A stretch of DNA of 64,000 nt. Source: Theropithecus gelada (taxonomy: Eukaryota; Chordata; Mammalia; Primates; Cercopithecidae). Under the pieces are notes generated by a model. The model was given only the letters and a program-made list of their open reading frames with translations, was not told where the DNA came from and ran no database searches. The stretch spans positions 76,258,386 to 76,322,385 of the forward strand of contig NC_037681.1 in the NCBI RefSeq assembly GCF_003255815.1, given 5' to 3'. The translations under genes and the position numbers were made by a program. Shown piece after piece: positions 49,801 to 61,800 of the stretch (its first letter is position 1; each line of letters starts with the position of its first letter).

Positions 49801-52800
49801 AAATCTAATATTTTATTTCCAAGAAAGATTAAGATTATGTTATGTTTTTTCTCTCAATAGTTTGCAAACACCCCTTACTCTACAGGTAATTCACATAGAA
49901 CCACAGCATTATTACTTACGTCATCACTCTGCTGAGCTTCTTGCATTACAAACTCTCGGACCATAGATGGACTAAATTCTACTAGATAAGAAAATATATC
50001 TGTAGCAGCTGATCTGACTTGCAAATCATCCATGCCCTGATAAAAGGAAAACTAGGTTACTTAAGAGACTGTTAACAAAAGTTATTCTCACATTTCTTTT
50101 TTCTTTCCCAAATCCATACACTAGCTCTCAACTTTTTGGATTAAGATGTTTTACTGCAATCAATGCAATATGCATAACCTCGCCAGTACGGTCTTCCTTT
50201 CTTTTATAAATATTAAAACTTTTAGACAATTCAATGATCAGTTTCTGCAGATTTTTACCACTGCAAATAAATATTCAGAGATTTTAAATATAAGAATTGG
50301 CACAGGATTATAAGGCAATGCTTTACAAATGCTGTAAAATATATGGGAAGGGGTTTTATTTAAATATATGTAAAAATTTGAATAATGTCTCCTAGCCAAG
50401 ACTTCAAAGTCTTCCAGAATCTGCCTTTTGTCCTGAATTTGCCAAGGTTACCCTTAGTAACTGTTTCTATTTTCTGTGACTCACCTAATAGAGCATGCTT
50501 TTGAAAACTCTTTTTGGGCATTTCTACCCTTTTGTGCAACTTAGTTTTCTAAAGTAGTAACCCTAAATACTTTTCCCCTCCAACACATGAAGAGTATGTG
50601 ACTTATAAGTTACAAAATCTTGAGGTGATTCTGAAAACACTCCCCAACCCAGCAGTTCTCAAAAGTGTGGTCCAGGGAATCCTGGTGAGAGGGGTCTAAC
50701 ATCCTTTTAGGAAGTATACAAGATTAAGACTATTTCATAATAATAAATAATACTAAGCCTTTGTCATTTTCACTCTCATTCAATCACAAGTACAGTGGGG
50801 TTTTCCAGAGGCTGCGTGACATATTATATCACCACAAATTAAATGTAGAAGCTGCTTTGTGAATCTAGACACCTTCTATAAAGCAAGGTATTAGAGAGAT
50901 TAGCAGAAAAAAAAAAAAAGTAAAAAATGGTACTCTTTTCACTAAATTTTTTGTTTTGAAAAAATTATTTTTTCATAAAAGTTATATTGATTTCAATCTC
51001 AAGAAAATGTGGTGAAAAAAGTTCTATTATTTTTGTTAACATATAATGGGTTATCATTTTTAAACGAATACTTTAAAAATTTGTTTTAATTTTCCATAAA
51101 GTAAATACCAATGGGTAAAACTCATATAAACAAAAGTCTAAGAATTATGCCCTAACCCTGTGTTGCAGCATGAATCCCCTTGTTTCAGTCTGTCCTCATT
51201 CCACTCACTGATCTAAAAACAAAAGATACTTTACTGGCTTCTATGAAACACAATACTGTTACAGAAAAGAACATTCTTGCAAAAACGTGGGTTTTTTTAC
51301 TCACTTGAAAGCATACTATACGCAAGTGATTACATACTGATATTTAAAATTAAATAAAAATCTGAAACTGAAGATATTCTTGTAGTAATTCAATATAAGA
51401 TAGCTAAACTATAGAACTGAATATACATTATTATAATATATAGTTTCTTATCCATAATATAAGTCTATTACAAATTTACAACTTCAAAAACATGAAAAGA
51501 AACGGCATAATTACCATTACAATTTCAAGAGCAGGAAGAATTCCTAATTTTGCCAATGTTTTGAAAAATGCATCCCTGTTTTGAGGTTGTAATGTCTGAG
51601 AAAACGCACAAAATTCCTTGAAAAAATTAACCTGTAATGTTAGAAATTTTAGTGAGACGTTGATAAACATAAACTTGGGGCACACTATAGTAATAATCTA
51701 CCATGGTGTGGTATTCACCCTTCTGAAGGATCTCATCTTTTTTGGAGTTTCCTGGCTCCTCAAAACTACATTAAAAACAAACTAAAAATTAGCACCCCAT
51801 TAAAAGTAAAACTTGCATTACTGGACGCTGTTAAGCAGAAAGAGAAATCCACCAATAAAAGGTAAATGTAAGCTGGCTTTCTGAAAGATGCATCATAAGC
51901 TGCTTTTTTCTTTTTTTTTCCAGTGAATAGCAGTGTTTGACAACACATCTTTCTAAGTGAACCTTTGAAATATGTTATTAGAACATTTTTCTTACTCCAT
52001 TGGGACCTTATAGGTCAACAGAGATATTTGGTGATAAAAGGCAAATGAGAGTATGCATACTTTGTTTAGGATGCTGGATTTGCCTATTGATCTATTAGTA
52101 CGCAAAAATGCAAGATATACTTTTAGTGGGGTGCTAATTTTTAATATGTTTTTAAATATCAGTTGTGAGGCACCAGGCTACTCTGAAAAGATGACATCTG
52201 GCGGGGCATAGTGGCTCGCACCTGTAATCCCAACACTTTGGGAGGCTGAGGCAGGTGGATCACTTGATTCCAGGGGTTTGAGACCAGCCTGACCAACAGG
52301 TGAAACTCTGTCTCTACTAAAAATACAAAAATTAGCTGGGCATGGTGGCACGTGCCTGTAATCACAGCTACTCGGGAGGCTGAGGCACGAGAATCACTTG
52401 AACCCAGGTGGCAGAGGTTGCAGTGAGTTGAAATCGTGCCACTGCACTCCAGCCTGGGCAAAAGAGCAAGACTCTTTTTCAAAAAGAAAAAATAAAAAAA
52501 GATGAGATCTTTCAGAAGGTTAACATTGACCAATTAACTCTTTAAAGACATTCAGTGCAAATATGCCAGGTAAGAAATTTGTTTTGAATTATGAACACAT
52601 ATTTTCACAGAAACCATCCTGTAACTCAACTCTAGCTGGGTCCCCAGTAATCTCCCAAAAACATAATACTGGTTTAAGGACTGAAATGTACATCAAAGCT
52701 TCCCTAGTCTAACACACCACTATTACAATTGAGAAAACTAAGTAGGTTACTAGTAAGTAACTACACTAAAGATGACTTACAGGTTTTAAATCAGCCATCT

Positions 52801-55800
52801 TTCATTATTTTGTGAAATCCCAATAAATAAAAATCTGAAACTGAAGATATTATTTTAGTAATTCAATATCAGATAGCTAAATTATAGAACTGAATATGCA
52901 TTACTATAATATATACTTTCCCTTCTCATCTCATTATATTTGAAAAAAAAGTCAAACATCTGGCAAACGGCAATCACTATTCTCTTCCTCAAAATGGTTT
53001 ATATCTCAAAGAAAATGCTTATAATAAAAAACAAAAAATTTCCAAAGAACCAAATTATTTACATCATTTATTCAGGAAGCATTTTCCTTATCTCTTGTTT
53101 AAAAAGAAAAGCATCGTGGCTGGGCGCAGTGGCTCATGCCTGTAATCCCAGCACTTTGGGAGGCTGAGGCGGGCGGATCACCTCAGGTCAGGAGTTCGAG
53201 ACCAACCTGACCAACATGGAGAAACTCCGTCTCTACTAAAAATACAAAATTAGCTGGGCGTGGTGACGCATGTCTGTAATCCCGGCTACTCGGGAAGCTG
53301 AGGCAGGAGAATCGCTTGAACCTGGGAGGCAGAGGTTGCGGTCAGCCGAGATCGCACCATTGCACTCCAGCCTGGGCAACAAGAGCGAAACTCCGTCTCA
53401 AAAAAAAAAAAAAAAAAAGAAAAAAGAAGCATCGCTATAATGTAAACTTCTGCAACTATAAAAACGTTTGAGTTTTGTAGTTGTGTTCTAACATAAGGCA
53501 CTTATCTGGTTTGGGGATTTATAAGGCATACAATGGTGGGGGGTGATACATCAGAGCATCCTAAGAATTTTCTAAAATATACAAATTCTAGAAACAAACA
53601 AATTTTAGAAACTCTGAATAATCATTTTGTAGTTCAATTTAAATACACACTTTTCATCTCTTACTAATCCAATTACAAAAAATTGTCTCAAGTTAGCAAA
53701 TTCAAGATTAAAAGCTGTACATGTCAAAAGAATAAGTGCTCTATAAGAGTTTGAATTTCATAACTTACCAATTCACGCCGTTTATCATCATCTGTAGCCT
53801 CATCTGTTAATTGTGCAAAAACTTCAGACAAAAACTTCTCATCTTCCTGCATGAAAAAAATAATTACTATGAAATATTAACAAAAAGATAAGGTTATACT
53901 CATTTATATGACTTACACAAATTATAAAAAATAGCTGACAAGTAGCATTTTCATTATGAAACCTAATATTCTGGGGTATATTTGTGTGTTAAAATTTTGT
54001 AAAATTTGACTACACCATTCAATTCTTGTTATAAATACATCAATATCTACTTTAACTAAAAATCTCAACTACAAATAACTCTTTGGAAACCAAAAATATT
54101 TGTTCTACAGGTGTTATGTGAAAACTCACTGAATTTAGATTCTTTAGCCCCCTTTCAGGGTCTACTTTCTCTTAATTTAAACATAATTCAAACAAGTCTA
54201 AGGATCTTATTGTTAGTCCATAACAGATTAGAAAAACAGAAGAATTATAAGACAAGGAACAAGGAAAACAGTAAAGGAGGCTGAATTCTGGCAGCAGATA
54301 AAGTTACAAAGCTATTTAAAATACAAGAACTCATAAAGTACAGTAACCTACAACTGGTGCAGAGTCTTACACGTTCTTGTGGTCCCCAAGGATATAACTA
54401 AATGACAAAACACTACAATAACTGCTTTTCATACTAATGACTCTGAGGTATTAAAAAGAAAGACAAGTGCTAATTTCTCCAGGCGTTGTTTAAAAGGACA
54501 AACAAAAAAATTTAGTCAAGCATGTACTTTTAAAAAATAAATTTGTGGGCTGGGTGCGGTGGCTCATGCCTGCAATTCCAGCACTTTGGGAGGCTGAGGC
54601 GGGTGGATCACCTGAGGTCGGGAGTTTGAGACCAGCCTGACCAACATGGAGTAACCCCATCTCTACTAAGAATACAAAACTAGCTGGGCGTGGTGGCACA
54701 TGCCTGTAATCCCAGCTACTAGGGAGGCTGAGACAGGAGAATCGCTTGAACCTGGGAGGCAGAGGTTGCGGTGAGCCGAGACTGTGCCATTGCACCCCAG
54801 CCTGGGCAACAACTCAACAACAACAACAACAAAATAATAATAATCATAAATAAATTTGTGTGTCTAAAGTCTAGAAGGAGTACACGTTAGAATGTTAACT
54901 ATGGTTATTGCTTGGTGATAGGTTATGAGTGATTTTCTTTTTTGGTTATCTATATTTTCTAATTTTCTACAAAGACTATTAAATTACAAAAGAAAAAATG
55001 GGCATAAATATTAAAATTCACCTTAGAGATTTCATCAAAATCTGCTAAAAAATTGATGGAAATTATTGGTGGTTTTAAGCTTCAGTTATCTTCAAAATTC
55101 ATTTTTATGAAATGTAATTTCCATTAAAGTAACTTGTTCTAAAAAAGTTTATAACAATAATATCTGTAGAGTTGATAGTAAAATAAAACCCTAACATTTA
55201 AAGGATACACCCCCAACTACCTGTCCTTTTTCTTACTGAGGATCATACATTAAGTGGTATCAATCCCTTATGTCCTTTTTGAAATAAGGTGGAACATATA
55301 TTTTTAAAAAATGAATAGAAACCACTACGTACAATCAGAGTATAACATGCTATTCCACTAAAAATCAATTAGTGCTACTTAAAGACAAGACACTGGTAGA
55401 TAAATCATTTAGTTTGACTCAGAATGGTGTTTCCTTTGGTATTTCATTGACTCCTTTTGGACCTTATGCATTGCAGCCTGAACATCCATCTTTTGAGGGA
55501 GTTTATATGCATATGTAATCTTTCATTTAGCCCTTAAGTTACTTTTTCCTTTTTCTTTTTCTTGAGTCTCACTCTGTTGCCCAGGCTGGAGTGCAGTGGT
55601 ACAAACATGGCTCACTGTAGCCTGGACCTCCTGGACTCAAGCAATCTTCCTCCCTCAGACTCCCATGTAACAAAGACCGTGGGCACGTGCCACCACACCT
55701 GCCTAATTTTTTAAACTTTTTGTAGAGATGGGGGGTGGTTCACTTTGTTGCCCAGGCTGGTATCGAACTCCTGGCCTCAAGCAATCCTCCCACCTCAGCC

Positions 55801-58800
55801 TAGGACTACAGCCATGAGCCACCATGCCCAGCCTACTTTTTCCAAATACTTTTAGTCTCAATATTTTAGGTTAGGGTGAGTAAGTACATATTTACCTCCA
55901 TTCACACCTTTTATAAATTTCTATTTTCCTGCATCTGTTGTAGATTACATCTTCATCCTTTACTACCTGAAAATTTAACTTTTTCAAAATATTTTCATAA
56001 GAAAAAAGTTCCAACTCCTTGATAAATGCAATTTCCCACTTGAATTCTTCTTATATGATTCGGTACTTGTGAGCTGATAAGTAGAACTGCATAAAATATT
56101 ACAGATAGAAGCAATCTCAATTATTACAGTCCATTGAAGAGAATGTGGATTCCTAGTATTTTTTCCTGATTTCCAGCATTACTCTTGCTATTATTCATTA
56201 AGCTATAAAAGCACTCTGTTCCAATATATTTATGAAGGAAGCAAATAATCAATAACTTAAAGCCTATCATATAGTTGAAATACTTACTCCAAAGTCTCTG
56301 GTTCTCCAAGTAATCAAACTAATCTCTTTAGTTTTTCTTTTCTATTTGGTTTTAACAGCTCTTGTTTTAATAAAACCTATATATTTAAGTCAAAATTTGT
56401 GTGGCTGCTTTTCTGGATAACATAAAAAAAACACTGTGGGGAAAAAAAGAGGTTGCTTCTAAACAGTCTAAATCAAACTCTTTTCTTTGCAGTAATATAA
56501 ATACAGGGCAAACAAAAGAAAAAATAGAACCCATTCATTTTTAGAAACATATAAACACAGAAACTTAGAATTAGATCAGATTTTGCAACATTGTTACAGA
56601 GACTATCAAGTGCAATTTTAAATTTCAAGAGACTGAGGTCCAAAAAGTGAATTTTTCTGAGGGTAGTTAGTGACAGATGGATTGAGAATCCAGGCCTCCC
56701 AAATAATTAATGAGGTTTTTGTCACTCCTACTAGGTAAACCACAGGACAGGTTCCTAAGTATTTCAAACTTCAAACATAAGTTTGAGGTTGAATCAAACT
56801 TATGAATCAAATCAAAGCAAACGATACACACACAAGCTGGAATGGGCCAAATCTAGTAAGATAAAATTTAATATATTAAATCCTGTACTTGAATCCAAAG
56901 AAAAATCCTAAAAACAAAATGAAAAGCCCTATTACTCTAAACAGTCTTTCAAAGAGTATTTGAAGATTTTACATATTTAATTTGTAACTGGGATGGAAAG
57001 TTAGAAATTTTTCTCTCTTGGTGCCAAAACCTTAGTATCTGCAAAATATGTTAAAAGGAAAACTAAACCGCTGATCCTGCTGGGCTAATTTTAAGCTTAA
57101 CTCTTACCTATGGAATAGCAGAAATATGTATATAATATAATATATGTAAATGTGTTAAAATGTCAACATTTGAGATTTCTGTCCTCTATCATTTCTAGTA
57201 AGGAGAGAAATTAAAACATTCTGTTCTGAAAAGGATCTTATTCTGTAGCTGTTTGTGCAGAAACAACCTCACTTTATTTGCTTTCAAAAATTTAATTTCT
57301 GGCTGGGGGCAGTGGCTCATGCCTGTAATCCCAGCACTCTGGGAGGCTGAGGCGGGCGGATCACCTGCGGTTGGGAGTTAGAGACCAGCCTGGCCAACAC
57401 AGTGAAACTCTGTCTATACTAAAAATACAAAAATTAGCCAGGCGTGGTGGCTGCTGCCTGTTATCCCAGCTTCCGGGGAGGCTGAAGCTTGAGAATCACT
57501 TGAACCTGGGAGGCAGAGGCTGCAGTGAGCCAAGATGGTGCCACTGCACTCCAGCCTGGGCGACAGAGGGAGACTGTCTCAAAAAAAAAAAAAAAAAATT
57601 AATTACTAAAACATTTTAAAAGAATGTTGCTCAATTCTGGGCTCAGGGGATTTTTGATCTGCAATTAGGTAGAAAATTCAGAGTCGCAAAAGTCTTCTGT
57701 CCCTATCATGCTTAAGACATTGTCAACATGTATTAGCACACATACTAGGAGCCAGTGACTATGATAAGTACTTCCATATAATGCAACAGTTAATTAACCT
57801 AATTTAGGCTAGGATTTATAAGGACCTTTGTACTACCTCACTTTGGCCCAGTTACATAAAATTCTTACATATTCACTTGCCTTCTACAACTCACACAGCA
57901 GCAAGTTAATGCTCATTTAAGAAACCACAGGTGGCCAGGTGTGGTGGCTCACTCCTGTAATCCCAACACTTTGGGAGGCTGAGGCAGGCGGATCACGAGG
58001 TCAGGAGATTGAGACCATCCTGGCTAATGCGGTGAAACCCCGTCTCTACTAAAAACACAAAAAATTAGCTGGGCTAGTGGTGGGTGCCTGTAGTCCCAGC
58101 TACTCGGGAGGCTGAGGCAGGAGAATGGCGTGAACCCGGGAGGTGGAGCTTGCAGTGAGCCGAGATCATGCCACTGCAATCCAGCCTGGGGGACAGAGCG
58201 AGACTCCATCTCAAAAAAAAAAAAAAAAAAAAGAAACTACAAGTGAGTGTACTAGATAGCCAGATAGGTATCTGGAAACACCTACTACCTAGCCAAAAAT
58301 TTCTACATGGAAATCTCAGAGTGAGACTTTAGGAAATAAGGGCTTAGAGGCCACTGCAGGGCCAGGTATGGTGGTTCACGCCTGTTATCCCAACACTTTT
58401 GAAGCCTGGGCACCAGGATTGCTTGAGGCCAGTTAAGAACAGTTTAGGCAACATAGCAAAACCCCCACCTCTACAAAAAATAAAATAAAATAGAGACCAC
58501 TGGCCACAATCTTATTTCTTTCCTTTTCACACATAGTTGAAAACACAATTCATACCCAAAGGAAAAAAATGCATTATATTAAAAAGACACTTGCACTTGT
58601 ATGTTGATGGCAGCACTATTCACGATAGCAAAGTCATGGAACCCACCTAAGTGTCTACCAAAAGATGATTAGACAAACAAAATGGGGTGTATATATATAC
58701 TGTGGAATACAAACGAAATGTTAAAAAAGAATGAAATCATGTCTTTTGTAGCAACGTGAATGGAGCTGGAGGCCATTATCCTAAGTGAACTCAGAGGCAG

Positions 58801-61800
58801 AAAATCATACAGTGCACGTTCTCACTTACAAGTGGGTACACATGGACATTAAGATGGAGATAACAGACACTGGGAACTCCAAAAAGGGGTAGGATGGGAG
58901 GGGAATGAAGGTTTAAAAATTATCTACTGGGCACCGTGTTCAACATCTGAGTGATAGGTACACTAGAAGCCCAATCTCCACCATTACTCATGCAATATCC
59001 ATGTAACAAAGTACCCTTTGAATCTAAAAAAAAAAAAAAATCAACATCTTTGCTGGCACATAAGAGATAATTAAGTAGTAAACCTTACGTAAATAACAGT
59101 TCACAGAATCTGGCTATTTCATGAAATGCATCTCATGAAGTCTTCTTTTAGGAAAAGAAAAAGTTGCACTTGATTTACGTAATTATAGCCTTCACAAATA
59201 AACCTATTGTAAAATACATAAAATGACATACAAAGGTTTACAAATATTTATAGCTTACATAATTTATTTTCTGAATATATAAAAGTATTTACAATTTACT
59301 ATTATGAATTTGGAAACCCTTCTGAAGACAAGAACAGTCATGTGAAAGCTACATTTGAGCTTCTGTTACTGGGTCCCCTTTTTATCAACTACAGACTGTG
59401 ACTCTATTTCCAATCTCCTAAGATTATTAAACGTTTTTCTGTCAACAAGTGAAATAGCACCCTGAATTGTATACTATGGTTTAAAAATAAACAGGTCCTA
59501 TATATTATAAAAAGAACCTGATGTATACATCTAACCTTCCCCATACTCATTACTGGGGAATAACAAAAAATTGGTAGGTGAATAAATGATCTGAAAGAAA
59601 AGTAAATCCTACATAAAAAAATAAAGGAACAATAATAGGTGGCTATTGGTGGGAAATGTCACAAAATGAAGTCTATTAGCTGGCACTAAGTCAGAGACAG
59701 AATTCAATTATTTGTATCAGGACCCTTTTAAACTCTTTTTTTTTTTTTTTTTCAGATAGTCTCACTCTGTCACCCTGGCTGGAGTACAGTAGTGCAATCT
59801 CAGCTCACTGCAACCTCCGCCTCCTAGGTTCAAGCAATTCTCCCACTTCAGCCTCCTGAGTAGCTGGGATTACAGGCACGTGCCACCATGCCTGGCTAAT
59901 TTTTGTATTTTTAGTAGAGATGGAGTTTCGCCATGTTGGTCAGGCTGGTCTCAAACTCCTGACCACAAGTGATCCTCTTGCCTTGGCCTTCCAAAGTGCT
60001 GGGATTACAGGCATGAGCCACCACACCTGGCCTAAACTCCTAAGAATTATGCAGAGGCTGGGTACAGTGGCTCACACCTATAATCTCAGCACTTTGGGAG
60101 GGTGAGGAGGATCACTTGAGGCCAGGAGTTTGAGACCAGCCTGGGCAATACAGTCAGATCCTGTCTCTATATAAAAAATAAAATGAATTTTAAAAAATTA
60201 TGGAGGACCCTGAAGAGCTTTCATTATGCACGTTATGTTCATCAATATTTACCATAATTACAATTAAAACCAAGACTTGTGAAAATATTTATGAATTCAT
60301 TTTTTAAAATAAGTTATTTTATGTTTATATAAATGTTTTAAGAGAAACGGCTATATGATCCAAAATTTTAAACTTTTAGTAAAAAGAGTAGCCCCTTTTA
60401 CATTTTTGCAAATCTCAATATCTGGCTTAACAGAAGACAACTAGATACTCATTTATCTTTTTTGTCATTCAATTTGTTGCAATATGTTCTTTAGGCAAAA
60501 GTACATGAAAAAAAAACCACACAGCCTCACACTGACATCAAACTAGAAAAGGAAAACCTCATAAATGCCTCCAAGAGGGTCTCAGGGACTTTCAGAGGTC
60601 CACAAACCACACTCTGAGATCCATAACACTAAGTATATAGTAGCTGCTCAATAAACTTAGTGATTGATATGGAAATAACAAAAGCAGTTATGCAGAAAGC
60701 TTAGTATAGTCTAAAGTTACAAGTACTTTAAAAGCATGCTTTTTATACTGTTAGGGTGTAAAGGATTAACATGATAAATATAGTATAAAGCTCCTATTTC
60801 ACAACTCAGTGAGACAGAATAAAATCACCTTCTTATAGCAAATAGCCACATACTCATATACACCCCAATAATAACAGTATCTTTCAAAATGGAAGAAAAG
60901 ATACTTTTAACCCTTTCCCCAATTAGAAAAAAAAAGTGCAACTTGCTGCCAGCACTCATTTCATTTTACATAAACACGCTCTTTGAGGCTGAAGCAAATC
61001 TGATTTTCAATGTGAAAATAAAATATAAAAACTGTTCCTGGAGTTACTTCTAAACAGAACTAACATCAGAATTGTTTGAATCATCAAAATCGTCTATTTA
61101 AAAAAAAATCAGATTCATCAAATGAATCTTTGGCCAAACAAATGTTTGAGAACGACATTAATATGATGGGCAGGAATGCTATGTTTTCTAAAATTAATAT
61201 ACCACAGCAATGCGAAAATAATAATAAAAGCTAGGTATTTTGTGGCAAAGCTGTCTCAGGGTAAATGCTGCAGCCAAGCATTATTGGTAAGTATTCGCGG
61301 GACAGACAGGAAAAACGTTAAATATAGCTGCATCAGCCAGGTGCGGCGGCTCACACCTATAATTCCAGCACTTTGGGAGGCCAAGGAGGGTGGATCACCT
61401 GAGGTCAGGAGTTTGAGACCAGCCTGGCCAACATGGTGAAACCCTGTTTCTACTAAAAATACAAAAAAATTAGTCGAGCGTGGTGGCACACACCTGTAAT
61501 CCCAGCTACTGGGGAGGCTGAGGCAGGAGAATCGCTTGAACCCAGAAGATGGAGGTTGCAATGAGCCAAAATCACACCACTGCACTCCAGCTTGGGCAAC
61601 AAGAGTGAAACTCCGTCTCAAAATAATAACAATAATAATAAATAGCTGCATCATCGATATATATAATAAACAAATTCATAAAGAGTAGAATAGTGATTAC
61701 CAAGAGCTGGAAAGAGGGAATATGGGTAGTTACTGTTCAATGGGTTGAGTTTCTGTTTGGGATGATGAAAAAGTTCTGTAAATGGATAGTGGTGACTGTT

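Larger units (their letters stand above)
59720..60635 (-). mobile_element. hAT-type DNA transposon relic, copy 2, split by two Alus
   Basis: 'gaggaccctgaagagctttc', 'tacatttttgcaaatctcaa', 'atctggcttaacagaagaca', 'agggtctcagggactttcag', 'aggtccacaaaccacactct' read as the complement of the element at 50649. It ends 'ctctgagatccataacac'. Alus at 59736-60033 and 60056-60187 interrupt it. Confidence 0.6.
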
